A stretch of 64,000 nucleotides of DNA, taken from positions 706,400 to 770,399 of the forward strand of contig NZ_JAVFWO010000001.1 in NCBI RefSeq assembly GCF_031085295.1. The letters are read 5' to 3'. The position numbers were made by a program, and so were the translations under genes. Origin of the DNA: Microbacterium psychrotolerans. GTDB taxonomy: Bacteria; Actinomycetota; Actinomycetes; Actinomycetales; Microbacteriaceae. The number at the start of each line of letters is the position of its first letter. Within the stretch, counting starts at the first letter, position 1. Below are positions 43,512 through 51,065 of this stretch, piece by piece. The notes under the pieces were generated by a model. The model was not told where the DNA came from. It did not search any database and saw only the letters and a program-made list of their open reading frames with translations.

Positions 43512-43880
43512 TCACGGTCGCTGCGCGCGCACGCTTTCGTCGACGGATGCCGCGGCCGCGGCATCCGCCACCGCCTCGTCGTCCGACATATCGGCCATGA
43601 CGAGCGTGGAGCGCTCGGCCGGCAGGTCGGAGCGTTCACGGAGGAACAGGGAGCAGAGGAACTGCCGCGGCGATGACGCCGGCCAGTGCCGCGAACACGG
43701 CCTGCGGGCTCGCGCCGTCGGCCAGCACGCCGAGGAGCGGGGTGAGCAGCCCGCCCAGCGCGGTGGCCATGCCGAGCGTGACACCACTGGCGGTGCCGAG
43801 GTGTCGCGGCAGGTAGGAGTGCGACAGGGTGACGTGCAGCGCGAACGGCAGGAAGAGCGCCCAGCCGAGCACCGCCGACA
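43512..43880 (-). pseudogene. 3' remnant of an Fsr-like MFS exporter, frameshifted
   Basis: Two minus-strand frames together give the last two or three helices of a fosmidomycin-resistance-type exporter. The first frame gives WALFLPFALHVTLSHSYLP, HLGTASGVTLGMATALGG and LLGVLADGASPQAVF. The second continues LFLRERSDLPAERSTLVMAD and a tail to the stop at 43512. The shift is near 43645-43665 (CTCTGCTCCCTGTTCC read on minus). About 300 N-terminal residues are missing; the remnant begins at the 3' end of the LysR gene. The end of this remnant carries a 24-bp perfect palindrome (43544-43567). Confidence 0.7.
43544..43567. repeat. 24-bp perfect palindrome made of the GGATGCCGCG word
   Basis: CGGATGCCGCGG meets its own complement with no loop. 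It lies between the convergent MFS gene and LysR/remnant transcripts and may act as a bidirectional terminator or processing site. Confidence 0.6.
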
Positions 43881-43883
43881 GGG

Positions 43884-44795
43884 TCACATCGTGCGCGCGT
43901 GCTCCACGAACGCGTCGAGCGCGGTGCGCAGCGCGGGCGAATCCTCCTGTGAACGACGGTGCACCGCGAGCACATCGCGCGTCGAGGCCGGCGCGACGGT
44001 CGGGATCGCGACGAGGTCCGCGCCGAGGTCGCCTCGGCCGAGGCGCGGCACCAGCGCAACCGCGCGGCCCGCGCGGGCCAGTTCCAGGTGATTCTGGAAC
44101 TCCATCGACTCGTGCACGATGCGCGGTGCGTTGGGGACGCCGTCGAAGAGCCGCCGAAGCCACTGGCGGCAGATGGTCGCCTCGAACGTCGCGACCCAGT
44201 GCTCGCCCGCGAGCTCTTCCGGGCGGAGGGACTCGCGATCGGCGAGCGGGTGGTCGCGATGGACGATGACGTCGGCGACATCCGTGAACAGCGGCGTCGC
44301 GACGAGGTGGTCGGGCATCGCCAGGGCGACCCCGCCCCAGCGATGCACGATTCCGAGGTCGCGCTGGCCCGATGCGACGATCGCGATGGTCTCCCAGGGC
44401 TCGCTCTCGCGCAGGGGCAGGGAGAGGTCGGGGTGGCGCACGGCCAGCTCGCTGAGCACCGGGATGACGAGGCCGCGCACGACGGTCGAGAAGGCGGCGA
44501 GCCTGATCTCGCCCACGACCCGGTCGTCGGCCCCGGCCGTGAGCTGGAGATCGGCGCGCAGGCGCTCGAGGTCGGCGAGGATCGGCGTCGACGCGACCAC
44601 GAGCCGTGTGCCCGCCTCGGTGAGGATGACCCCGCGGCCCGCGCGCTCGAGCAGGGTGATGCCGGTCTCCCGCTCGAGGCGCTTGACCTGCTGCGACACG
44701 GCGGACGGCGTGTAGCCGAGGCTCGTCGCCGCTGCGACCACGCTGCCCTGTGTGGCGACCGCCCGAAGGGACAGCACCGCTTCCAGATCGATCAT
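43884..44795 (-). CDS. LysR-family transcriptional regulator
   Basis: A 303-aa LysR protein: N-terminal helix-turn-helix (LEAVLSLRAVATQGSVVAAATSLGYTPSAVSQQVKRLE, split over residues 4-42) and a substrate-binding domain with GEIRLAAFSTVVRGLVIPVL and ARAGRAVALVPRLG. It is divergent from the EamA transporter gene; the 73-bp gap is short enough for one set of LysR sites to control both. The deleted exporter gene behind it may have been a former target. Confidence 0.92.
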   Translation of the reverse strand: MIDLEAVLSLRAVATQGSVVAAATSLGYTPSAVSQQVKRLERETGITLLERAGRGVILTEAGTRLVVASTPILADLERLRADLQLTAGADDRVVGEIRLAAFSTVVRGLVIPVLSELAVRHPDLSLPLRESEPWETIAIVASGQRDLGIVHRWGGVALAMPDHLVATPLFTDVADVIVHRDHPLADRESLRPEELAGEHWVATFEATICRQWLRRLFDGVPNAPRIVHESMEFQNHLELARAGRAVALVPRLGRGDLGADLVAIPTVAPASTRDVLAVHRRSQEDSPALRTALDAFVEHARTM

Positions 44796-44868
44796 GAAGC
44801 AACGCTACACAGTTTCATGGCAAAAGCATCGCTTGTCCTTCATCCTGCGACCCGCTGAGGTGGAAGGC

Positions 44869-45855
44869 GTGAAGAGACGCGACATGGTGCTGGCGGCCGC
44901 GGTGGCAGCCTTCTGGGGTTTCAACTTCGTCGTGATCGACTGGGGCATGGCGGGCGTCCCGCCTCTGCTGTTCGTCGCGATCCGCTTCCTGGTGGTCGCG
45001 CTCGCCGTCGTCGTGGTCCCGCGCCCCCGAGCATCCTGGCGGACGGTGATCGGCGTCGGCCTCTTCATGAGCCTCGGGCAGTTCGGACTGCTGTACACCT
45101 CGATGGCGCTGGGGCTGCAGCCGGGGCTCGCGGCGCTGGTGCTGCAGGCGCAGGCGGTGTTCACGATCCTCATCGCCGCCGTGTCTCTCCGCGAACGCCC
45201 GACGATCCCGCAGAGCGTGGGCGTCGGCGTCGGCGTCATCGGGCTCGCGATCGTCGCGGCCGGTCGCGGCGGCGACGCGCCGGCCCTCGCCGTAGCGCTG
45301 GCGCTCGCCGCGGCGTTCTCGTGGGCGATCGGCAACGTCATCTCGCGCCGGGCAGGGGTGGTGAGCGCACCGGGACGGCTCGGCTCGCTGTCACTCACCG
45401 TGTGGTCGGCGCTCGTCGTGCCGGTGCCGGCGCTCGCGCTGTCGCTCCTGGTCGAGGGGCCGGCGGCGGTCGCGGCCGGCATCGGCTCGTTCGGCTGGCA
45501 GTCGCTGCTGTCGACGCTCTACACCGCGGTGCTGTGCACGATCGTCGGGTACTCGATCTGGAACAGCCTGCTGGCGCGCAACCCTTCGGCGGCCGTCGTG
45601 CCGTGGGTGCTGCTGGCGCCGGTCGTCGCGATGGTGTCGGCCGCACTCCTGCTCGGGCAGACGCCCACGCCCGCCGAGGTCGGCGGGGGTGTGCTGCTCG
45701 TCGGCGGGGTGCTCGTCACGGGCCTGCCCGATCGACGCCGTTCGGTGTGGGCTCGGCGTGCGGCCGCCGCGGGCCGCCGCCACGATGTGCACGCAGCGCT
45801 CTCCGGCCGCTCCGGTCGCCGGCCCGACGAGCACGCCATAGACCCGCGCACATAG
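44869..45855 (+). CDS. EamA-family (DMT) transporter
   Basis: A 328-aa ten-helix transporter with two EamA repeats: VLAAAVAAFWGFNFVVIDWG at the start and WAIGNVISRRAGVVSAPGRL beginning the second half. These export amino acids or metabolites; substrate unknown. The GTG at 44869 has GGTGGAAGG upstream; an ATG five codons later is possible. The C-terminal 45 residues are Arg-rich and cytoplasmic. Probably controlled by the divergent LysR. Confidence 0.88.
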   Translation: MKRRDMVLAAAVAAFWGFNFVVIDWGMAGVPPLLFVAIRFLVVALAVVVVPRPRASWRTVIGVGLFMSLGQFGLLYTSMALGLQPGLAALVLQAQAVFTILIAAVSLRERPTIPQSVGVGVGVIGLAIVAAGRGGDAPALAVALALAAAFSWAIGNVISRRAGVVSAPGRLGSLSLTVWSALVVPVPALALSLLVEGPAAVAAGIGSFGWQSLLSTLYTAVLCTIVGYSIWNSLLARNPSAAVVPWVLLAPVVAMVSAALLLGQTPTPAEVGGGVLLVGGVLVTGLPDRRRSVWARRAAAAGRRHDVHAALSGRSGRRPDEHAIDPRT

Positions 45856-45875
45856 ACGACGACAGAAGCGGGTCG

Positions 45876-45894
45876 CGACGAATTTTCCTCGTCG
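45876..45894 (+). terminator. Small hairpin after the EamA gene
   Basis: CGACGA and TCGTCG around a seven-base AT-rich loop, 20 nt past the stop. A weak terminator candidate. Confidence 0.35.
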
Positions 45895-45910
45895 GATGCT
45901 GGTGACTTCC

Positions 45911-45929
45911 CGAATCGATTCGATACACT
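45911..45929 (+). promoter_or_regulatory. Palindrome CGAATCGATTCG next to a TACACT -10 box
   Basis: A perfect 12-bp palindrome ends one base before TACACT (45924-45929), upstream of the MATE gene. It probably binds a repressor; it shares only the ATCGAT core with the sugar-regulon sites. Confidence 0.5.
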
Positions 45930-46015
45930 GGTCGACTGTCGCCCAGGCATCCGCGCGTCGCCTGCTGGTGCGGCATCCTTCCCTCTCCTCGCCTTCTCCT
46001 TCGAGAGCCGCCCTC

Positions 46016-47533
46016 ATGACCACCGCCCTGACGACGGGCCGCCCTTGGCGCGTCATCGTCGTGTTCGCCGTCCCGCTGCTCATCGGCAACGTCGTCCAGC
46101 AGCTGTACCAGTTCGTCGATGCGATCGTCGTGGGCCGCCATCTCGGAGTCGACGCGCTCGCCGCGGTCGGCGCGACGGGCAGCATGCTGTTCCTGCTCCT
46201 GGGGTTCGCGTGGGGCTTGACGTCGGGCTTCGCGATCCCCACGGCGCAGGCTTTCGGCGCCCGCGACTACACGGCCGTGCGCCGGTCGGTGGCGACGGGC
46301 ACCATCCTCACCGGCGCGTGCACGCTGCTGCTCACCGTCGGCGCGCCCCTCCTGGCAGGGCCGCTGCTCGTACTGCTGCAGACGCCGCCCGAGCTTATGG
46401 ACGATGCGGTCGTCTTCGCCCAGATCAGCTTCCTGGGCGCCGGCGCGATGATGTTCTTCAACTACCTCTCGGCGATCATCCGCGCCATCGGGGACTCCCG
46501 CACGCCGCTCGTCTTCCTCGCACTCGCCTGCGGTCTCAATGTCGTGCTGGTGATCCTGATGGTGGGCACGTTCGGCTGGGGTGTCGGCGGCGCCGCCGTC
46601 GCCACCGTCGTCTCGCAGGCCATCTCGGTGCTGCTGTGCCTCGAGTTCGTCCGTCGACGGATGCCGGTGCTCCACGTCCGTCGCGACGACTGGCGGGTCA
46701 GCCGTGCCGAGCTCGCCGAGCACCTGCGTCTCGGTCTGCCCATGGGCTTCCAGGCCTCGATCATCGCGATCGGGACGCTGTCGGTGCAGGTCGCCCTCAA
46801 CGAGCTCGGCGCCGACGCGGTGGCGGCCTACACCGCGGCGTCCCGCGTCGACGGGCTCGCCGTCGCCCTTCTGCAGTCGCTCGGCCTCGCCGTGTCGATG
46901 TTCGTCGCGCAGAACCACGGTGGCGGTCGGCCCGACCGCATCCGTCGCGGCGTCACCCAGGCGACCTGGATCTCGGTGGCTGCCGCGATCGTGCTCGGCG
47001 CCCTCCTCATCGCCTTCGGCGCCGCCCTGGTGCAGCTGTTCGTCGGCCAGGAGGAGAGCGAGGTCGTCGACCTCGCCGCGCAGATGCTCGCCATCAACGG
47101 GGCGAGCTACTGGATCCTCGGCATCCTGTTCGTCCTGCGCGGCGCACTGCAGGGTCTCGGCCACACGCTCATCCCCACGGTGACCGGCGTGATCGAGCTG
47201 TTCATGCGGGTCGGCGCGGCGGTCGTGCTCGGCGGCATCTTCGGCTTCCTCGGCGTCGCGGCCAGCAACCCGCTCGCCTGGCTCGGAGCCGTCGTCGTAC
47301 TCGTCCCCGCATACATCCACGCGCACCGCCAGCTGGCGTCGGCCCCGATCACCCCGATGGTCGCCACGCCCACCACGCCCATCGCCGTCATCGGTCCGAC
47401 CGACGGCTCGATGGTCGTCGATGCGATCGTCACGCAGCCGATCGTGCTGCCGAACGCGGGGCAGGCATCGGGGCGGCGCCCGCGCCGGTTCGCCTTCATC
47501 CCTTCCCGCGACCGGCGGCGCACCCGCGGCTGA
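46016..47533 (+). CDS. MATE-family multidrug efflux transporter
   Basis: A 505-aa, 12-helix cation-coupled exporter. Two MATE repeats are visible: PWRVIVVFAVPLLIGNVVQQ with YQFVDAIVVGRHLG in the first half, and RLGLPMGFQASIIAIGTLSV with ISVAAAIVLGALLIAFGAAL in the second. The ATG at 46016 begins directly before the first helix; the upstream frame lacks membrane character and overlaps the promoter. The C-terminal 80 residues form a Pro/Thr-rich cytoplasmic tail ending in an Arg cluster. Confidence 0.9.
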   Translation: MTTALTTGRPWRVIVVFAVPLLIGNVVQQLYQFVDAIVVGRHLGVDALAAVGATGSMLFLLLGFAWGLTSGFAIPTAQAFGARDYTAVRRSVATGTILTGACTLLLTVGAPLLAGPLLVLLQTPPELMDDAVVFAQISFLGAGAMMFFNYLSAIIRAIGDSRTPLVFLALACGLNVVLVILMVGTFGWGVGGAAVATVVSQAISVLLCLEFVRRRMPVLHVRRDDWRVSRAELAEHLRLGLPMGFQASIIAIGTLSVQVALNELGADAVAAYTAASRVDGLAVALLQSLGLAVSMFVAQNHGGGRPDRIRRGVTQATWISVAAAIVLGALLIAFGAALVQLFVGQEESEVVDLAAQMLAINGASYWILGILFVLRGALQGLGHTLIPTVTGVIELFMRVGAAVVLGGIFGFLGVAASNPLAWLGAVVVLVPAYIHAHRQLASAPITPMVATPTTPIAVIGPTDGSMVVDAIVTQPIVLPNAGQASGRRPRRFAFIPSRDRRRTRG

Positions 47534-47658
47534 CACTGCTGCGGACGTTCTGCGGCGCGCGAGGCCGCCGGTTTCGCCGCGACCGAGGAATCCCGTCGAG
47601 CCGAGCTGCCGGTTGCCTCGGTCTCGCCGTGGATGCCTAGTCGCGGTGCGGCTGAGGG

Positions 47659-48177
47659 TCAGTCGTCGAAGACGTTCCAGCAGATCGGGCTGCGGAGACG
47701 CTGGTCGTCGAGCACCAGCTCGCGGATCGCGGCCGGCAGCTGAGCGCGCTGCCAGTCTCGTTCTGCCAGCCGCGCCGCATTCGCCTCGACCGGCGGGACG
47801 GATGCTGCCACGGCCCTGATCGCGTAGGCCGCCGCGCCGAGCTCGTGGGCGGCGACGTGGGCCACCGCCACCGACTGCCCGGCGGTCAGCGCCGCGAACC
47901 TCGCCGGATCGGGGAGACCCTTGCCCGCGGCGTTGGCGACGAACGCCCGTTGATGCGCCTCGCGCATCGGCACCTCGCCGCGGATCCAGGCCCGCCCGAG
48001 CTCGATCGCGTCGCGCACCCGTCGGTCGGCGGGACGTTCTGCCTCGAAGAGCGGCAGGACATGCTCCGCGCAGACGGCGGCCCACTCGGCGAGCAGCCGG
48101 TGGTCCTGGTCGGTGAGGCTGCCGCCTCTCCGGACGGTGATGAACCGCGGATCGCGCTCGGTCGGAAGGATGGGCAT
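47659..48177 (-). CDS. Putative immunity protein (Imm5-like)
   Basis: A 172-aa all-helical protein. The conserved parts RDPRFITVRRGGSLTDQDHR, HVLPLFEAERPADRRVRDAI, AVAHVAAHELGAAAYAIRAV and the C-terminal LVLDDQRLRSPICWNVF match what I recall of the Imm5-type putative immunity proteins of polymorphic toxin systems. No toxin gene is adjacent. ATG 48177 follows CAGAAT by six bases (leaderless). It is divergent from the ArsR-CDF unit. Confidence 0.75.
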   Translation of the reverse strand: MPILPTERDPRFITVRRGGSLTDQDHRLLAEWAAVCAEHVLPLFEAERPADRRVRDAIELGRAWIRGEVPMREAHQRAFVANAAGKGLPDPARFAALTAGQSVAVAHVAAHELGAAAYAIRAVAASVPPVEANAARLAERDWQRAQLPAAIRELVLDDQRLRSPICWNVFDD

Positions 48178-48183
48178 CCCCTC

Positions 48184-48189
48184 ATTCTG
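48184..48189 (-). promoter_or_regulatory. -10 box CAGAAT for the leaderless immunity-protein gene
   Basis: CAGAAT on the minus strand, then GAGGGG and the ATG at 48177. The GAGGGG directly abuts the ATG and is too close to serve as ribosome site. Confidence 0.45.
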
Positions 48190-48213
48190 TCGCCCACCCC
48201 CGACGTCGAGCGC

Positions 48214-48240
48214 TAGCATATCTGCGTATGAGTGCAGATA
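48214..48240 (+). promoter_or_regulatory. Leaderless promoter and operator overlapping the arsR-type start codon
   Basis: TAGCAT (48214-48219) lies eight bases before the ATG at 48228. TATCTGC (48219-48225) and its exact complement GCAGATA (48234-48240) flank the start codon with an eight-base centre. The right half-site is inside codons 3-5. Metal-free repressor bound here would cover the -10 box and transcription start. Confidence 0.65.
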
Positions 48241-48590
48241 AGCAGGGATGCGGATACGCCGTCGACAGCCCGTTCGTGGAACTGGCGGTCGAGGTTTTCG
48301 CCATGCTCGCCGATGCGACGCGCGTGCGGATCGTCCTGGCTCTGCAGGACGGCGGAGAGCTCTCGGTAAACCATCTCGCCGACATCGTGGACAAGTCGCC
48401 GGCCGCCGTCTCGCAGCACCTCGCGAAGCTCCGCCTCGCACGGATCGTGTCGACCCGCCAGGACGGGCAGCGGGTGTTCTATCGGCTCGAGAACGAGCAC
48501 GCGTCGCAGCTCGTCGCCGACGCGATCCACCAGGCCGAGCACTCGCTGGGCGGGACGCCCCGCCATCACCACGCCGACAGGGCCGGCTGA
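48228..48590 (+). CDS. ArsR/SmtB-family metal-sensing repressor
   Basis: A 120-aa winged-helix regulator (HLADIVDKSPAAVSQHLAKL as recognition helix, RLENEHASQLVADAIHQAEH as the alpha-5 region). The His-rich end GTPRHHHADRAG and the alpha-5 His/Asp residues suggest Ni, Co or Zn sensing of the NmtR/KmtR kind. Its stop overlaps the start of the CDF exporter gene (TGATG), so both are one operon that the repressor would switch on with metal. The leaderless ATG lies within its own operator. Confidence 0.9.
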   Translation: MSADKQGCGYAVDSPFVELAVEVFAMLADATRVRIVLALQDGGELSVNHLADIVDKSPAAVSQHLAKLRLARIVSTRQDGQRVFYRLENEHASQLVADAIHQAEHSLGGTPRHHHADRAG

Positions 48591-49654
48591 TGACCGCGCG
48601 CACCACGCACGGCACGGACTCCGGGCCGCACGAGCACCGACATCCGCACGAGCACTCCCACGAGGACCATGGCCACTCCCACCCGGGCGGGCTGCGCGGA
48701 TTCCTCCACGAGGTGTTCGTGCCGCACTCGCACGACGCGGCGGATTCGATCGACGATGCGATGGAGGCGAACTCCGCGGGCATCCGTGCGCTGAAGATCA
48801 GCCTCGTCATCCTGCTGGCGACCACCGTCCTGCAGGCCATCGTGGTGTTCTTCAGCGGCTCGGTCGCGCTGCTCGCCGACACCGTCCACAACCTGTCCGA
48901 CGCGCTGACGGCGGTGCCGCTGTGGATCGCGTTCGTGCTCGGCCGGCGTGCAGCATCCCGCCGCTACACCTATGGCTTCGGACGGGCGGAAGACCTCGCG
49001 GGCCTGTTCATCGTGTTCGTCGTGGCGCTGTCGGCGATCGTCGCAGCCTGGCAGGCGATCGACCGGCTGCTGCATCCGCAGCCGATCGACAACCTCGGCT
49101 GGGTGATAGCGGCGGGCGTGATCGGTTTCACGGGCAACGAGGCCGTCGCGATCTACCGCATCCGCGTCGGCCGGCGGATCGGCTCGGCAGCGCTGGTGGC
49201 GGACGGCGTGCACGCCCGCACCGACGGCTTCACGTCGCTCGCGGTCGTCGTCGGCGGCATCGGCGTGCTCCTCGGCTTCCCACTGGCGGACCCGATCGTC
49301 GGTCTCGTGATCGCGGCGGCGATCTTCGTGCTCCTGGTGGGCACCGTCCGCAGCGTCGGCCGGCGCCTCCTCGACGGCGTCGAGCCCGAACTCGTGGACC
49401 GCGCCGAGCACGCCCTCTCGCACGTAACCGGCATCGAGCGGGTGGACCGCGTCCGGCTGCGCTGGGTGGGGCACCGCCTGCAGGGCGATGCGATCGTCAT
49501 CGCCGCCGGGGACGCGGATGCCGACACGCTGGCGACCGCCGCCGAGCGCAGCATCCGCGCGCACCTGCGCAACGTCGACGACTTCATCGTCGCGGCACGC
49601 ACCACGGCACCGTCGCCTGGGGGCTCGCCGCCCGTCGCGACCCCCTCGCCCTGA
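48590..49654 (+). CDS. Cation diffusion facilitator, metal efflux (DmeF-like)
   Basis: A 354-aa CDF exporter. The N-terminus is a His-rich metal loop (HEHRHPHEHSHEDHGHSH); six helices follow with the metal sites HNLSDALT (ADTVHNLSD in helix 2) and ADGVHARTDGFTSL (helix 5), then a C-terminal cytoplasmic domain. The HxxxD pattern in helices 2 and 5 points to Ni/Co/Zn transport by proton antiport. It overlaps the metal-sensing repressor gene by one base. Confidence 0.92.
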   Translation: MTARTTHGTDSGPHEHRHPHEHSHEDHGHSHPGGLRGFLHEVFVPHSHDAADSIDDAMEANSAGIRALKISLVILLATTVLQAIVVFFSGSVALLADTVHNLSDALTAVPLWIAFVLGRRAASRRYTYGFGRAEDLAGLFIVFVVALSAIVAAWQAIDRLLHPQPIDNLGWVIAAGVIGFTGNEAVAIYRIRVGRRIGSAALVADGVHARTDGFTSLAVVVGGIGVLLGFPLADPIVGLVIAAAIFVLLVGTVRSVGRRLLDGVEPELVDRAEHALSHVTGIERVDRVRLRWVGHRLQGDAIVIAAGDADADTLATAAERSIRAHLRNVDDFIVAARTTAPSPGGSPPVATPSP

Positions 49655-49744
49655 TTCGATTCCTGCGGCGGCGCTGATTCATGGGGCGCAAGATGTCGCT
49701 GCCAGGGTGGCGCAGGCGTCGGCATCGGCGTCGGCGGATGCCCC

Positions 49745-49750
49745 TACGCT
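49745..49750 (+). promoter_or_regulatory. -10 box TACGCT for a leaderless hydrolase gene
   Basis: TACGCT, seven bases, ATG 49758; no ribosome site. Confidence 0.55.
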
Positions 49751-49757
49751 CGTACGC

Positions 49758-51008
49758 ATGTCCGTGACGACGCGCCGCATGCAGGACCTGACCATCGACG
49801 ACCACACCCTCACCGTTCCGCTGGTGTGGGGCGATCCGGCGGACGCCCGCACGATCGACATACACGCCGCTGTGGTAACGCGCGAGGGCGGAGAACAGCT
49901 CCCGTACCTCGTGTTCCTCCAGGGCGGGCCAGGCCACGAGGCGCCCCGCGCCTTCCACTCGCCGCACGGGCCGTCGTGGCTCGACGAGGCCCTCGAGCAC
50001 TACCGTCTGGTGCTGCTCGACCAGCGGGGCACGGGCCTGTCGACACCGGTCTCGGACCGCGATCTCGAGCGCGGCGCTCCGGAGCTCGCGGAGTACATCA
50101 CGCATCTGCGGGCCGACGCGATCGTGCGGGACTGCGAGGCGGTGCGCGAAGAGCTCGGCGTCCCGACCTGGAGCGTGCTCGGGCAGTCGTTCGGCGGTTT
50201 CACAACCCTCGCCTATCTCTCGACGGATGCCGCATCGCTCGAGCAGGTGTACATCACCGGCGGTCTCAGCGCCGTGGGGCGGCATCCCGACGACGTGTAC
50301 GCCCTCACGTACGACAAGATGCGCGAGGCGTCAGAGCGCTACTACCGGCGATTCCCCGCGCATCGCGACGCGATGCGGCGGATCGTCGACCTCGCGGACG
50401 CGGGCGCCATCGTGCTGCCCGACGGCGAGGTCGCCTCGGTGTCACGCGTGCGCTCGGCCGGCTCCGCGCTCGGGACGAACGAGGGGTGGCAGAAGCTGTG
50501 GAGCCTGCTCGAGCTCGAGCCGCACACCAACGCGTTCCGCCACGACCTCGCCGCCGCGATGCCGTTCGACGCGCGCAATCCGCTGTACTACGTGTTCCAC
50601 GAGTCGAGCTACGCGGACGGGCATGCGACCCTCTGGTCGGCGGAGCGCACCGAGCCGGACGACTTCCGGGACGATCCGACGCTCTTCACCGGCGAGCACG
50701 TCCGCCGCGAGTGGCTCGACACCGTTCCCGCCCTGCAGCCGTGGCGCGAGGTCACCCTCGAGCTCGCCGGTTTCGCCTGGCCGCGGCTGTACGACGCCGA
50801 CGCGATCGCGGCGTCGAACGCCCGCGGCGCCGCCGCCGTCTACGCCAACGACCTCTACGTGCCCTTCGAGTTCTCGATGGAGACCGCTCGGCTGCTCCCG
50901 GGCGTGACGCCGTGGATCACCAGCGAGCACGAGCACAACGGACTGCGCTCGGGTGGCGAGGTGCTGTCGCGCCTCATCGACATCGCGCACGGCCGGCGCG
51001 TGCGCTGA
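49758..51008 (+). CDS. Alpha/beta-hydrolase, proline iminopeptidase-like
   Basis: A 416-aa cytoplasmic hydrolase. The oxyanion-hole segment is LVFLQGGPGHEAPR, LLDQRGTGLSTP follows, and the nucleophile elbow is GQSFGGFTTL. The catalytic His is in TSEHEHNGLRSGG near the C-terminus. The layout matches S33-family proline iminopeptidases, which release N-terminal proline from peptides. The start ATG is leaderless. A strong bidirectional hairpin follows. Confidence 0.88.
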   Translation: MSVTTRRMQDLTIDDHTLTVPLVWGDPADARTIDIHAAVVTREGGEQLPYLVFLQGGPGHEAPRAFHSPHGPSWLDEALEHYRLVLLDQRGTGLSTPVSDRDLERGAPELAEYITHLRADAIVRDCEAVREELGVPTWSVLGQSFGGFTTLAYLSTDAASLEQVYITGGLSAVGRHPDDVYALTYDKMREASERYYRRFPAHRDAMRRIVDLADAGAIVLPDGEVASVSRVRSAGSALGTNEGWQKLWSLLELEPHTNAFRHDLAAAMPFDARNPLYYVFHESSYADGHATLWSAERTEPDDFRDDPTLFTGEHVRREWLDTVPALQPWREVTLELAGFAWPRLYDADAIAASNARGAAAVYANDLYVPFEFSMETARLLPGVTPWITSEHEHNGLRSGGEVLSRLIDIAHGRRVR

Positions 51009-51016
51009 CCGACGAA

Positions 51017-51046
51017 GGGCGGGGGATGCCGCAGCATCCCCCGCCC
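51017..51046. terminator. Strong bidirectional terminator
   Basis: GGGCGGGGGATGC and its exact complement around a CGCA loop, 8 nt past the hydrolase stop and 20 nt before the convergent phytase-like/GDPD gene's stop. It also contains the GGATGC part of the frequent genome word. Confidence 0.8.
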
Positions 51047-51065
51047 TGTGCGGCGTCGTGGGGGC

